36,941 nucleotides of DNA from Phycomyces blakesleeanus NRRL 1555(-) (GCF_001638985.1 NW_017265163.1:445001-481941), one strand, 5' to 3'. Shown: positions 1 to 12,363, counted from the first letter of the stretch. A program made the numbers and translations. Notes: a model not told the origin generated them from the letters alone.

Positions 1-2277
1 GGAAAACAACAAGGGCATCATTTGTGCGCCAGTAATATTTTATTTTATTTTATTGATTGTGTGGTACACAGTTTTGCTCTTTTACGTCCGAAATATTGTG
101 ACAGCTGTTTTGCTGTCCGAAACCAAGCATCTTCACTCTAACCCAGTGCTGCTATCTACAGCACAGTTTCCATGTCAAACTCAGGCGACGTTACTTTTTT
201 TTTTGGGCGAATCAAAATTACAATTCAGACAGCCTACTTACCTTTTTTGGACAAAAGAAAAAAAAAACTGACAGACAGACAGAAATCAAGATTTTGGATT
301 AAGCAAAAGCAATTATTAGATGTTACTTGTAAAGATCCAAATCCTTTGGCCCAAGCCAAAATGAACTGTATATAAGACATCAGTTTAATTCTGCAAAAAA
401 CGACCGAAAAGAAGAAGACTTCTATCGTTACGCAGCAAGTTGGCAGAATTGTTATAAATATTCGCTGCCACATTCAAATCATTTGACCATGGTCTTTATA
501 CAACTTCCATCTTCCATCGATTTTTATTTGGGGTTTCTACTACTTAAAAGCTCTTGCAAGTTATGTATATATATGTATTGGTCGATGAGTTAATTTAGTA
601 ACGAGCATAATAATATGGAGCTATTATTATTGCGTTTGAAAGAATCATCTTTGTTTTCTTCGAATAATATCGTTAAGCATATTAATTCTATTTTCAAAGT
701 TAAATACAATAGAAATAAGGGGAAATTATGAGAAGAATAATGCTCTATCACACTTTAAGAAGAGATGACAGCCAACTACTACACCCACTGTTTCGATTTT
801 TCACTTCGAGGTCATACATTACTAAAAACAAATTACCATTATTGTATTGTCATTTTAGACAGACCAAAAGCAGTTTCCAAATGTTCTTTTTCTATTTATT
901 TACTTTTGAAAGAAGCAAAGATGAAATCCAACGTCAAGAATATATATAAATTCGTTTTCAGATTAATTAAATTAAGAAATATATGTGTACATATGTATCG
1001 ATCCTATGTGTCTGCGATAAATCTTAAAGTCCAAAGAAAAATCATGTTTAGTACAACGTCTTGATATATATATATAGAGGCAGTAATTAGACTGCCAAGT
1101 TTTATGATTTTTTTGTAGAGAAGTACACCGCCACACATTTTGAAGACAATCGCAAGTATTGTGTATATTTTTATACTTTAGGTTAAATCAAATATCTTAT
1201 ATATCACTATTCAAAACCAAAACCTACATTATTGAAAACTTATTTTATTGTAAGTACCAGATAGAAAACACAGCTACCCTAGTTCGATATTCCTTTAAAT
1301 CGACAACGTATTTTCTTAATATTTCTATTTTAGAAGAAAAGGAAGCAAACCCGATCAGGGGGACATTTTTCTATTTCTTTATTAAATATCCTGGCCTTGT
1401 TACTTGTCATGTCTACATAAAAAAGAGTCAAGGTATCAACTGGAGAGTATTAACATTAATTCGTTCGTATGTTTTTTCATTAATGTCTTTGGCATACCAT
1501 GTTTCTTGTTTTATCCATATAAGCCTATAATATGATGTCTCTCCTTCGTTGAATAACATGTCACTTGATTTTGCCCGATATATATGCTCGAATATTACTG
1601 TGAAAACACTTTTTTTTCTCTGATTTATGTCGCCCGGATTCGATAAAGCTTAAGTTTGTATTGTTTTCACCTTTTCTAAATAGTGCTCTTTTTCGTATTC
1701 CATAATACTAAATGTATGATATTATATTTCTCTCAAATGTTTCGTAGAATCTTGCAAGAGCTGCGAGTTTAGGGATTAATTCATAGGATTTTTTTTTGCA
1801 GAAACATTTTACGAGTGCTTTGTAGGCTTTCACTACGTTGTTGCCAGTTTGACCATAAAGCTTGAGTTTGATATATTTGTTGGTAATGAAACCTTTTAAA
1901 CAATTTGTTAATACTTCATTTCGATACATTATTTACTAATCTATATAAGCACGAATAAAGTATAATGCTATTATTTATACTTACTACAGTCAGCACTCGA
2001 TTAGGTGATACATGGTAGGAAAAGGAAAATTATATCACTATACGCATCCATTTACACTGAAATATGTAAGCGTAAACACCAATAATAATATGTCTATCAT
2101 AATAAAGAATAATGTTAAAATGTACAATTATATATATCTGAATAAAAGGATACTTATTATGGTTATTTTCTTTAAAATCGGATTTCTTTCTTTCTTTCTT
2201 ATACGGTTTAGATATTAACATATTAGTGCTTGGAGAAAAAAGCTACTATTCTTATACACTTGTATTTCGGTACACTC
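1..2277. other. AT-rich region, no intact gene
   Basis: No intact gene can be supported here. The minus strand of about 1-205 reads like a decayed coding segment: a frame containing SEDAWFRTAKQLSQYFGRKR lies between in-frame stops. A 73-codon ATG-started ORF on the minus strand (1708-1929) has no recognisable family and no supporting neighbour. Two overlapping plus-strand ORFs between 728 and 1064 are in different frames and look like chance openings in AT-rich DNA. Poly-A/T runs and TA-rich simple sequence are common. Confidence 0.5.
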
Positions 2278-2478
2278 TGTGGTATACACACCAGATACAC
2301 ATACACTACACAATAATATAGTGTAAACCAACCATTGCACAACATATATATGAATTACAAGGGATTTGAATATTAACATGTATAAGCAATATTATTCAAC
2401 TCTAGTAAATAAAACTCTCGTACTATCTACTTTTTATTATATTGAGATATTAACCAATAAGTAATCCCAAGTACCTCA
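2278..2478 (+). mobile_element. Diverged solo LTR (internally deleted copy)
   Basis: This 201-bp segment aligns along its whole length, in the same orientation, with the solo LTR at 20931-21229. It has the same start (TGTGGTATACACACCA) and the same end (TACCTCA), so it keeps the TG...CA termini. Relative to the other copy it lacks about 94 bp between two copies of ACACACCA, consistent with a deletion at short direct repeats. The flanking pentamers (CACTC and CATTA) do not match, so no target duplication is preserved. No internal retrotransposon sequence lies next to it. Confidence 0.72.
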
Positions 2479-3301
2479 CATTAAATAAAGAAGTAATATA
2501 ATCGGCTAAATGAAAATTTCGCATTTATATGTAAAATCCTTTTAAGCACACTTAGTAACCTCGCCAACATAAGCAGTGTATATACGATTAAGCTATCATG
2601 AGTTTAAAATGATCCATAAACTCGAAGAGTTACAATATCATCGCTTCCAGACACACTGTGATGGGAAAATTGGAAGACATTCAAGCAAATAACGTCTCAC
2701 AGTAACAGAAAGCGAATAACAGCTATTTATTTACTAGCTAGAAATTTTTGTCAGAAATGTTCATGTCTTAGAACGAATTTAAAGCAACGAACAGTTCACT
2801 CACCAAGAATCTATGTACAATTAGAACAGTGGATTTTGTCCCTGAGAAAATTGAATGTCCATAACCAAAAAAAATGTCATTTTCTAAAAAATACTTCTGG
2901 CTTGCAAAATAAAAAAGCCCGCAACTAAAGTGAAAATTCCAGGACGGATGATCGTTTGGATTGTGTAAATTATATAATCGATTGTTGGACATAAACTTTC
3001 CCTTTGAACGCGGAGGGGTTAAGGGCAAGAGAGTTAATTATTTTGGACTAGGTCAGAGAGGAGAGAGTACTGCCTTTATGTTTGGGGATAACATAATGGT
3101 TTTACTCAGCTCATTAATAAATAAGAGTATTATATGAAAGCAAGGGCTTGTTTGATTAACTTATTTATTTTACAGAATTTATACTTATAAAGCGCTCATA
3201 GCTGAGTGACAGGGTTAACCTATTCATCGTTAAGCTTCAGCAGGGTTACAGTCGGCTCAAGTTCTTTGTAGTAACCGCTGTAAAGATACGGCTTTTCAAC
3301 A
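2479..3301. other. AT-rich region, no gene recognised
   Basis: The longest opening is on the minus strand at 2768-3028 (86 codons, no ATG at its head). Its composition is not pure AT noise (for example NLHNPNDHPSWNFHFSC), so it could be an old exon. I recognise no family and see no flanking splice sites that would build a gene. Confidence 0.4.
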
Positions 3302-4150
3302 TCAGAAAGTGAAGCAATACTTTTGACTATAATCTTCTAATAATATTAAAGGTCCAAGCCAACCTATTTCCACCTTAACTACATTCTTTTTTCTCTTTAA
3401 CTTGTAACAGCCCAAATATTCTAATGAAAGTGACATATGGTTAAAGGTTTTATGGAAAGTAGGAAGAATCAGATTTTTCAAATGTCGAAAGGTATATCTT
3501 TCTTGAATTAAAACCTTTTCCACTGCTTGCTGCTGTTGATTGGTAAGGCTTATATTCACGGACATAATATTCAATGTCGCTGCCTATTTGTAAAGTTGTC
3601 AATAAAAGGCAAACTTATATACTAGAAAAAAAAATCCAGAATTCACTTGCAACAATGATGGCAAAGGTTATGAGCCCCTTTTCACTCTTTGCAACTCAAA
3701 GCCGTTTATGGAACACTTTTTTGCTTATTCCTGCTCATCAAACTCTATCTTCTTCTACTATTTTGGAGGTTTTGTATGGTTTGATTTCTACAACACCAAC
3801 CTCAATGCTATCGATTGTCATGAATTTAGCATTGGTAGTCTTCTTTGTATTTCCATATTTGATTTTTCAAAAATGTTTAGAGGGGAGTCACTGCAAAAAA
3901 AAATAGTTTTCTACCGATGAGAGCAATGCCTTACACGACAATAACATAGCCAGCAACATAACAGCTTACCAATACACAACTAGTTTATCATTCACATCAA
4001 ACGCAGCATTTACAAATAGAACTACAAATTTAATTTTGAAGTCGTCCTCCTTGTTTTTTACAATAGTTTTAGGAGATGACGTTTTTGATTGGGGAAGGAC
4101 ATTTCCTGGTGGAAGACAACATCTAATTCTACCAAACCACAAATTGTAAC
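3302..4150 (-). pseudogene. Decayed multi-exon gene, uncharacterised fungal family
   Basis: Read on the minus strand, this stretch is a broken gene. An upstream exon at about 3970-4149 is open for some 60 codons (contains RIRCCLPPGNVLPQSK and ends KLVVYW). A GTAAGC donor follows, then a 79-base intron (3969 down to 3891) with a long pyrimidine tract before TTGCAG. The next exon contains IEVGVVEIKPYKTSK and, after two stops, SKKVFHKRL and VAKSEKGLITFAIIVA. The last segment (3302-3565) is open again and starts SVNISLTNQQQQAVEKVL. At least three in-frame stops and one probable frame shift break it. The VEIKP...AEISKK-like block resembles a large uncharacterised family I associate with Mucoromycota genomes. 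That assignment is from memory of the pattern and is tentative. Confidence 0.5.
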
Positions 4151-6828
4151 TTTTTTGCTGTCAATGAGTAATCATGTGCGATCTCTAAGGATCAATTCAT
4201 ATTAAAATAGTTAATACAAAGCCTGTATACAGAATGTTCGTATCGAGGTTTTCTTTTGTGCTGTGAAAAAATAAAATGGCGAGTGGGGATTAATTGTCAG
4301 TTGGTGAGAGAAAATCAAAGGCATGCTACGCGTAAGCAGACCAATACATGGTAAAATATCAAGCAAGATTGCGTCACACTTTAGTGACAACATATCCTTA
4401 TAATCTTCTGCATAACTGGGTATTGATATAGTGTATGTGTGACTAATTATTTCTTTATGGACAAGTCTAAATTCAGAGCTACTAATTTAATATACAGGAT
4501 TTGATTTTTACATAAGACATCATTTTATTATTAAATCGCCCAAAGGAAGTCTGTATCTCTTAAAAGAATGAGAGTAAAGTCTCTGGGAAAAGATAGATGA
4601 GCACACAAAGTATGAAGACAAAGTAGTAAAACTAATGTATACAATGAATATACTGTGTTTCTTTTTCGGGGCACGTCATTTTACCCTGAAGGATTAGAGA
4701 AAGACACCAGACCCCAGACAGGTGGTCACGGTTGATTCGCCCGGTTAGATAGAAACATTGTTCCAGTAAGATTGTTGATCATTTTTGAGTCAGTACCATT
4801 TTTTTTTTGGTTATGAACATTCGATTTTCTCAACGTAACAAAATTTACCGTTCTCACAGTATTACCACTGAGCAACTAGAGTTGATCCAGAGCCAACACC
4901 AGCCTTTATCAGTACCAACACCCTTCCCTTTACAGAGATTGAATCTGCTAAGTATACCCTATAAGTAGCCATAGCTTACATTTCTACTACTACACTAACA
5001 TACACATCCACCATATTCCTGTCGACCGTCACTGAGTCAAGTACTCACATACACAACGTCTTTTGAAAACACCTAAGATACTCCAGACATATACCCTGGT
5101 CATTGTATTGCCAGCATGCGATGCACTCTTCATACAGTTAATGTTACTAATACCACGTACCCTATGTCTCTCTTTCCTACTAGAAAAAGATGTCTTATGA
5201 GACATTTTCATGTAGTGAATAGAAACCTTATTTGCCTATCTTTCATCTGCCTCAAATAGTATTTGAAAAAAAACACACATTTTGTTTGGCTCATCAGCAT
5301 GTGTAACCATCACAAAATTATAGAATAAATAAGACTGTTATTTGTTTTGTCTCTACCTTGCCTTCTTTTGCTCTTCTTTCTTTCCTTTTTGGCTCTCTTC
5401 CTTATCGTAGCCAGTCTTATCTGCTATCTTTCTCTCTTTTCTTTATTTCTCCTATTTCCTTTGCTGCAGCCCTCCACAAGTCGTCTAGATTAATATGCGT
5501 GCAAGGTAATAAATATTCCACGATAATATGTAGATATTTACCTGAGTACCCTTAGTAACTAGAAAATACATTTCTATAAAATCAATCTTCTTTCTGATAA
5601 ATAATTAAAGACCTTACGCATACCACACACCTTTCGGATGGAATTCTCACGAAATATAGACATATAAAGCTGCCAGATAAATTACAAATTTAAAAGTGTT
5701 CAATTTGCTCAAATACCAAAAGAGACAGTATAGTATAAAATTAAATATATTTCTCAGAGAGGAACACAACCTATACGACACATATTGATGTACAAAGGCC
5801 TCACCAGCCACACCAGATCCACAAAATAAGATCCATCTAACAGAGATTTATAACAATAACATCTTCAGTACCTAATAGCTCTACATTAAGAAAATGTCTA
5901 GAAAGAGGCTTACTATATCATAACTATTATAGCCATTTTTATTTATTCTTTTACCTATTTAACTGACTGACCTTCCATACTGATTTTCTTGTCGCCAATT
6001 TCAACAATATAATTCTCTTACCTACACTCAATTCCGTCTTCATTTCCATTCACCTCATTGCTAAACAAGACGTCTTAATCGCTAGACATCAGAGCATCTT
6101 TATAAACTGGTAAGCAGATATGACTACACTGTTTCTATAACCGCAGATTGATGTGTTAAAATAGCTACATTCAAAATACATATATAGTTACTCTCTACCT
6201 GTATTTAAGTAGATATATTACAATAAGCATTGACCTCCATAACATTTATCTTAGCAGACAATTATATTAAGGAATTTACTTTTATGAATTACAATAAAAA
6301 TAATATAATCATCATACCTATCTCGCATATGCCATCAAGCATTGCTATTTTATTATGACGCCAAGAAGTTTTTTCTTGCAACAAAGCTAATAGCTATATT
6401 GTCTCCATTATATTCAACACAACACCACTGATTATTGTAAGATTTTAGAATAGAAAACATGATTGTTATATATTATTATCAAGTTTTAAGAGACAAGAAA
6501 ACAAATGTCTCATGTACTTTATTAAATCTATTACCATGTCTTTGTAATATGGAGTAATAATAAAACACCATTTTTGCTTAAGCAAAAACAGATCAATTTC
6601 GCATATGTAAAGTATACCTAAGTTCTGATAGACAGAATAGGTAAAATTGTAGTTCAGCTCACTTTTGTGAGTAAAGTATTTGAATAGTATTTTAAGCTAC
6701 TCTATTGGCTACTGGCAGCTGTGTAGCATTAGAATGCAACATCAAACTCAAATAAAATAAAAGTGTGTTTTCTTTGAAGTCTTTCTTTACTATTAAATAC
6801 TAATGTAAACCTTTCTTTTCATTTTAAA
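4151..6828. other. AT-rich region with coding-like scraps only
   Basis: No intact gene is supported. A 51-codon ATG ORF on + at 4813-4968 (begins MNIRFSQRNK, rich in Q, S and P) and a 60-codon ATG ORF on - at 5029-5211 (contains RKERHRVRGISN) have ordinary amino-acid composition, but neither has a recognisable family. About 5345-5470 is strongly pyrimidine-rich on +. Its complement contains a short purine-rich open stretch preceded by a TCTAG acceptor-like site (LWRAAAKEIGEIKKREKDSR), which may be an exon remnant. The rest, especially 5560-6828, is AT-rich with nothing I can name. Confidence 0.45.
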
Positions 6829-7042
6829 ATGGCTCCTATTCGCAAACCAACTGTTAGAAAAGAGTGTCAATGCTCTATCTGTAAAAGCAAGACACTAGGA
6901 TTCAATCATGTATCTGTTAAAACATTTAAACGTCATCAAGAAAAAGATAATCATGATATTACACATGTTCAAATGCGTACGATTAATACATTTGCTTTAC
7001 TTTATTTTATTTTATTTTATATCATTTCCTTTTTTATTATTT

Positions 7043-7047
<5 letters not shown>

Positions 7048-7083
<36 letters not shown>

Positions 7084-7100
7084 AACACTAATAATAATAA
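7048..7100 (+). repeat. AAT microsatellite inside intron 1
   Basis: A run of about eleven TAA/AAT units, then an imperfect stretch, lies within intron 1 of the unit 1 transposase (6977-7108). It has lengthened that intron to 132 bases. The matching intron of unit 2 is 59 bases. Confidence 0.9.
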
Positions 7101-9316
7101 ATGTGTAGCCCATGAAGACACATGGGATACAATTAGTAGTGCTGTTTCTGAGCCTGTAAATCAAGAGGAAGATAGTTTTGAATTTGAACAGGAAGATGTT
7201 GAAATGAATTCTGAGCTTAGAAGTAAGAAAACTTATTTTATTACATTGATTTATTTGGGTCTAACATTCCGCTTTTGTAGACCTAAATGACACAAATGAC
7301 ATTTTGGATATACGGACAAGAAACCAACCTTTCTCTGAAACGGATTGTGTGTTTGGCCCTGAAGATAATGTCCAGTTTACAAGTGACACTTACGAAGAAG
7401 AAGAAGAATATGAAGATGAATCCGATGTTGAGATGGACAATGATGAAGGTAGGTACACAGCTTTAGATAATATTATATCCTAGAAAATAGAGAGTTAATC
7501 AACGTTCTTTAAAAAAAATCAAATTAAAGATTCTTCATTGGAATCAATCTCGGAATTGAATTTGATTCACCGATTCATTGTTATTTCGGTTGCTCTTTTT
7601 GTCTCACTATACGTCGTGGATGAAGGAGCTGTAATCCTGATTGTCATAATCAACAAGATCCTGCAGTTTTTGTTTGACCCATTCCGCCTTCCCGTGAGTG
7701 TTGCTGGCCTCAAACGTTTGGCCGGATTTGAAGCGTTGACAAGTGGTGTCAAGAAGTATGTTGCATGTAGCAAATGCCATACCATATATGATAATGAAGC
7801 CGCCCCTTTGTGTTGTACATCACCCAATTTCGGTAAAACCTCCTTGTGTGGCAACAGCTTGTTTAAGTCTGGTCCCGGGTCAAAAGCACCCAAAAAGACA
7901 TATGTATTCCACTCTGTCAAGAAAGCCCTAAAGACGTTTTTTCAACGCCCGGATTTTGAAAACAAGATCAACTCATGGAACCGCGGCCCGAAAATGGATA
8001 GCACTTTGTTTGACGTGTACGATGGTGCGATGTGGAATGAGATAGTAGACGTAGATGGTATACCTTTTGTTGATACCGAGCGATCACTCATGCTCACGCT
8101 GAACATTGACTGGTTTCAGTCATTCGATGGTGTTACCTACTCCTGTGGTGCCATATATCTTGCAATCAATAATCTTCCACGCAGTGAGCGGTTCAAGAAG
8201 GAGAACGTGATTCTTGTTGGGTTAATGCCAGGGCCTAAAGAAGCGAGCACTTCTGACATAAATAACTATCTGAAACCGCTTGTGGATGAGTTGATGGAGC
8301 TGTACAAAGGTATTAAGATTAAGACTCACCAATGTCCAAATGGTACTTCTATCCGAGCAGCCCTTCTCATGGTTGCCTGTGATATACCTGCTGCAAGGAA
8401 AGTATGTGGGTTCACATCCCATACAAGTACAAATGCATGCCACAAGTGTAAGCGTCAATTTTCGAGGTTGGCTGGAACGAGTTCCGTTGATTATTCTGGA
8501 TTCGATTTCTCAAAGTGGCTCCTTCGCACTAAGAATGACAATCGTAAGGATGCAGAGATCTGGAGAAATGTAACCAAACCAACTGAGAGACAGCGTCTTG
8601 AAGTTGCACATGGTGTTCGCTGGTCCGAACTGCATCGTCTTCAGTACTTTGACATTGTCCGCTGCACGATCATTGATCCCATGCACAATCTTTTCTTAGG
8701 CACTGCCAAAAGAATGCTGGAGAGATGGGTTGCGGATGGATTAATCGACGATAAAAAACTCGTTGCCATGCAAAAGGCTGTTGAGAAGGTAGTGTTGCCG
8801 CCCGATTACACGTCACTTGGGACAAAGATTGCCAAGGGATTTCCCTATATGAAGGCTGATGAGTGGAAGTCTTGGTGCCTTGTGTACTCTCCTGTGGTTC
8901 TAAGGGATGTGTTGCCGTTGCCAGAGTTCAAGAACTGGATAGAGTTTGTTAACGCATGCAGATACTTCACCAAGCCTAGTGTTTCTGAAGAAGACATTGA
9001 GAAAGGACACAAATGCTTAGAAGAATTCTGTAAAGGGTGTGAGACATTGTACGACCTGGACCTTCTCTCTCCCAACATGCACCTGCATCTGCACTTACGC
9101 CAAACAATGATTGACTTTGGGCCCGTCTATGGCTATTGGCTTTTCAGCTTTGAAATGTACAATAGTGTCCTGAAAATATCAAAACCAATCGAAGAAACGG
9201 GTTCGAATCGACATTTATGAGACAGTTCATTGAAGAGTCGTGGAAGGGAGATTTTGTTCGTCGACTTCTGAAAGCTATGCATGCACTTGCATGTTTTGAA
9301 ATTTTCGATAAGTTCA

Positions 9317-9342
9317 CCAACACCAACACCAACACCAACACC
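9317..9342 (+). repeat. CACCAA hexamer repeat in the transposase C-terminal part
   Basis: About four copies of CAACAC encode an NTNTNTNT run. At the same place unit 2 has a different S/T/P-rich linker, so this part of the protein is a length-tolerant linker between the DUF4218-like block and the C-terminal domain. Confidence 0.85.
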
Positions 9343-10126
9343 TACCTCTCTCACTCTTTCTCAATTTCCAAATATCTTGAAGCTTCACAGAATCTTTCAA
9401 TGACAATTCGTGGAAACGAGCCCCTGCCACCATCCGCCTTGCCATTGAAAACAAGACCATTATCATTTATGCCAAAACATGAATATGATTGTCTTGTAGG
9501 ATACTATCAAGCTGCGTACAAGAATCCACAGATCTCAGGTTGCAAAGATGTAATTGATGACTCACCTTTCGTCAATGACTGGATCGAAATGGTGAAGTCC
9601 GTTGATCTTCTTGGGCAAAGCTACAAAGGGTGCATTGGCACGAATGGCCGCGGATCATACATACAAGCATATTTCACTGAACGAACTGGGTCGGAACATG
9701 CGTATGTTGGAGAGATTCAGTACCTTTTTGTTCACAATTTTAGGCCAACTGTTTCTTCTCTAACATACAGAAATCCCCATAGTAGTCAGCATGTATTTGC
9801 ATTTGTCAAATGGTTCAAATCCACTTCGGACAAAACAAGAGAATTAGAAGGAGTTGAGTTGTTACAGGATGAATTCTACAAGCAAGATTTTCAAAGCATC
9901 CTGCCAGTACATCGGATTCTCCTAACAGTTGCAATAGTAGATTACAAAACTACAAAAAACGTCAACAAAAAACTCGCGATTCCTTTACCAAAAAAAATTT
10001 ACTATTAATTCTCATACACACACTTACTTATATATTTATCCTCTATTATTATTATTTCCTTTAATCAATTCAATTTCAATTATTACTATTTGGCCCTACA
10101 ACAGAACATAGTAAAAAAGAAAATGT

Positions 10127-11437
10127 TTATTCATCGTTGATTGCCCAACGAGGCAATGACTGGGACAGAGTGGCAGGAACAGAGCAAGGCAACAATGTTG
10201 CTGGATATCTGTTCATTCTTGGCTTTGTTCCCACGCCCGCATTTAACACGTGATGGGTACGATCAATGTCGTCAACCATTGTCAACAATCTGTTGAACTG
10301 TATTTATTTTTATTAGTTCTTTATTTTTCTTGTTATAAAACTTATTTATTTATTCTAAATATTATTTACCTCTTCACTTCTCCAAGTGGGGCGAGCCACA
10401 TGCAAACACCGTCGTGGAAGATTGTCCACAATCTCAATATCCGACTCACCATCAGACATGGCATCCTTCTGAAAGAGTTTGAGATAGGCCTTCTCAACAG
10501 GGTTTCCAGTCTTATATCCCATTGCAGCATCAATGGCTACCCAGTTGTCCATGTATGTCGACTTGCGTCGGATAGACATCTGGTTATATAGATTGTAGCT
10601 TGAGAAAATAGTAATATACCAATTAATTTTTTATATAGTATATACAAACCTGAAGAGTACGACTGTTTGCTCTCCCCTTGCTGTTTTTCTTGGCCTTCTG
10701 CTCAGAAGACTCGTGAAAAGTACGATGACTGTGCTTGTACCTGTTCTTTATTTTATCACTTATCACCCGTGGGTGAGTACCAGCTAGACGAGTCTGGGCG
10801 CTAATGTAGCTCTTCAAGTAGTTGATAACAGCTACGTTATCGCGGTGGTTAATCTTCTCGTTCAAGTTCCACTTCTTCTTACTCTCGTTCTCAGCAACAA
10901 GAGCAGGGTCGTCAGACTCGAACTTCCAGTCCCACAACTTTTCCGCGAAGATTTCCTAAATACAGGTTGTTTAATAAGTTGTTGATACTAACATATATTA
11001 ATATTAATTACCGAGATAATGACAGAAACCTCGGCATCACTGAGGGAGGTCTGGGGGACATAGGATGGCATCAGAGATGGTCCTAGACTAGCCATACAAG
11101 TCTGATTGTTGGCATAGGCAGTTGCAAAGTCTGCAAATGCCGTATGTGTCTTTCCAGACGTGTCAACAACAACGCCCATCCTGTTTTTAAAGGCTGCCAT
11201 GTTGCTATTGACAGCAGCAATGTCATCCTTGACACCGTTGATATTGTTGTTTACTTTGTTAAACATTTCAACAATTTCCGCGTATCGCTGATCTTGGATA
11301 GTTGCGGATGAGAAACTGGGGGCAATTTCTCGAGGTCCAACATGGCCAGCCAAAACACGGTTTGCAGAGGTAGATATACTTGCAGATGCTTTTCCTTTTC
11401 CTTTACGGTCTGTTTTTCTGCTGCTATTGGAAGGCAT
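10127..11437 (-). CDS. Second gene of CACTA-like element 1 (unknown, basic, coiled-coil-like)
   Basis: Four exons join on the minus strand as 11437-11012, 10955-10650, 10579-10370 and 10297-10127. All three introns (56, 70, 72 bases) are phase 0, giving 370 aa. The first 35 residues are basic and Ser-rich (starts MPSNSSRKTDRKGKGK). A helical, heptad-like segment follows (VEMFNKVNNNINGVKDD). Exon 2 is exactly 102 codons, as in unit 2, and holds DPALVAENESKKKWNL and a Lys/Arg-rich end (KKNSKGRANSRT). The exon 3/4 junction gives RPTWRSEE then FNRLLTMVDD, matched in unit 2 by RPSWRSDE then YNHFLAVVDD. No known domain is recognised. By analogy with the second protein of plant CACTA elements it may bind element ends, which is inference. 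It is convergent to the transposase, with 118 bp between stops. Confidence 0.8.
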
Positions 11438-12363
11438 TTTTTCTTTATTGTATTTTTATTAAAGTTTTATACATTAATAAATTATTAAAATAAAATAAAT
11501 GTATGGGTTGAAATATATTTATTTTTGTTTAATCAAAGATATACATACAAAATAAGTTAATATAAAGTAGATTTATGAAATAGCTGAGAAAAGGAAGGGA
11601 TTATATATTATTTTCTATAAAATCCTTTATAACCTTGAACAACTTCTTTAATATTCAATATAGAACTTAGTGTTACAATATAATTTCGGACTATTCATTT
11701 TATTACTATTGTATTTTACTAGAGTCAATTCTCATCTAAACTGCCTTCTGTTTTAAAGCCCACTTTTTTTTCTTCTTTTTCTTTATTTTTTTCTTATTTC
11801 TTTTTTTCCTATTTCTTTTCCGCTTTATTTACTTTTATTCTGGTTGATGTGTTTGAGTTCACACCCTGGTAAGCAATTTGTTTTTATTATTCTATTGTTA
11901 TATTTATTCTTAATGTTTTTTCTTTTATTATTATTGTGGTTGCTGATAGTATTACAAGTCTTTGCCGTGTTGATTAATGGACAAGAACAAAAAGGTAAAA
12001 CGTGGTTATTATGTATGTGTTTCTTTATTAATTATTTTCTTTTTCTCTCCTCAGCTCATTAGATCCTCAGCTCATCATAAAGACATACCACACTAGAAAA
12101 ACATACGGGAATTACCATGTACAAAGTTAAATTATAACAATAGAAAATCTGGGGTATTTTTTCATCTCAGCTTTTTTTGTGTGTTCAAGATGAAAACACT
12201 GTTTTCCGGTTTTCTATTGGCTTGGATACAACAGGCGAAAATATTATTTATTATTATTATTATAAAGACATAACATTTCATTATAAAGACATAGTAAATT
12301 TAGTAAACGTTGTACTTGTTTCCTTTTTCTCTTAACACTTCAAAGTAAAAATAAATAAACATT
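11438..12363. other. Spacer between the two transposon units
   Basis: This presumably contains the end of unit 1 and the start of unit 2. On + at 11850-12062 there are two intron-like segments with good borders: GTAAGC at 11870 to GATAG at 11950, and GTAAAA at 11996 to CTCAG at 12057. They flank a 45-base exon-like piece. Spliced from the ATG at 11847 it gives only some 24-30 codons, so it is at best a remnant. At 12092 the string CACTAGAAAAACATACGGG has the look of a CACTA-type terminus, but no inverted partner was found beyond 17013. Pyrimidine-rich DNA lies at 11760-11840. Confidence 0.4.

Larger units (their letters stand above)
6829..10008 (+). pseudogene. Tnp2-family (CACTA-like) transposase, frameshifted
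   Basis: This is a DDE-type transposase that would cut and move the element. Exons join in frame as 6829-6976, 7109-7222, 7281-7448 and 7530-10008, with three phase-1 GT-AG introns. The N-terminus has a C13-x-C15-x2-C18...H36 cluster, a likely zinc-binding DNA-recognition motif. An acidic stretch (EEEEEYEDE) follows in exon 3. The core starts near residue 150 and includes a CSKC...C cysteine group, LNIDWFQSF (candidate catalytic D near residue 337), LVGLMPGPKE, MVACDIPAARK (D near 428), CHKC and IIDPMHNLFLG. A DUF4218-like block (HLHLRQTMIDFGPVYGYW) then precedes the break. At about 9173-9180 one base is missing relative to unit 2, giving an early stop at 9218-9220. The homologous frame resumes and runs through MRQFIEESWKG to the stop at 10006-10008. 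Corrected length would be about 969 aa, against 979 in unit 2. A sequencing error at the A-run cannot be excluded. Confidence 0.85.
6829..11437 (+). mobile_element. CACTA-like (Tnp2) DNA transposon, unit 1, coding core
   Basis: The coding core holds two convergent genes, a transposase on + (6829-10008) and a second gene on - (10127-11437), separated by 118 bp. The same layout is repeated in unit 2 at 12364-16980, so the pair is the conserved module. It is visibly richer in G and C than the flanks. The true ends were not located: I found no terminal inverted repeats or target duplication by eye in about 6500-6828 or 11438-12100. The coordinates given are gene limits, not element limits. The transposase is frameshifted, so unit 1 is probably no longer autonomous. 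Confidence 0.75.

Noticed and set aside
7567..7920. 117-codon ORF antisense to the unit 1 transposase
   Set aside because: Shadow of the real coding strand, which has matching exons and a homologue in unit 2.
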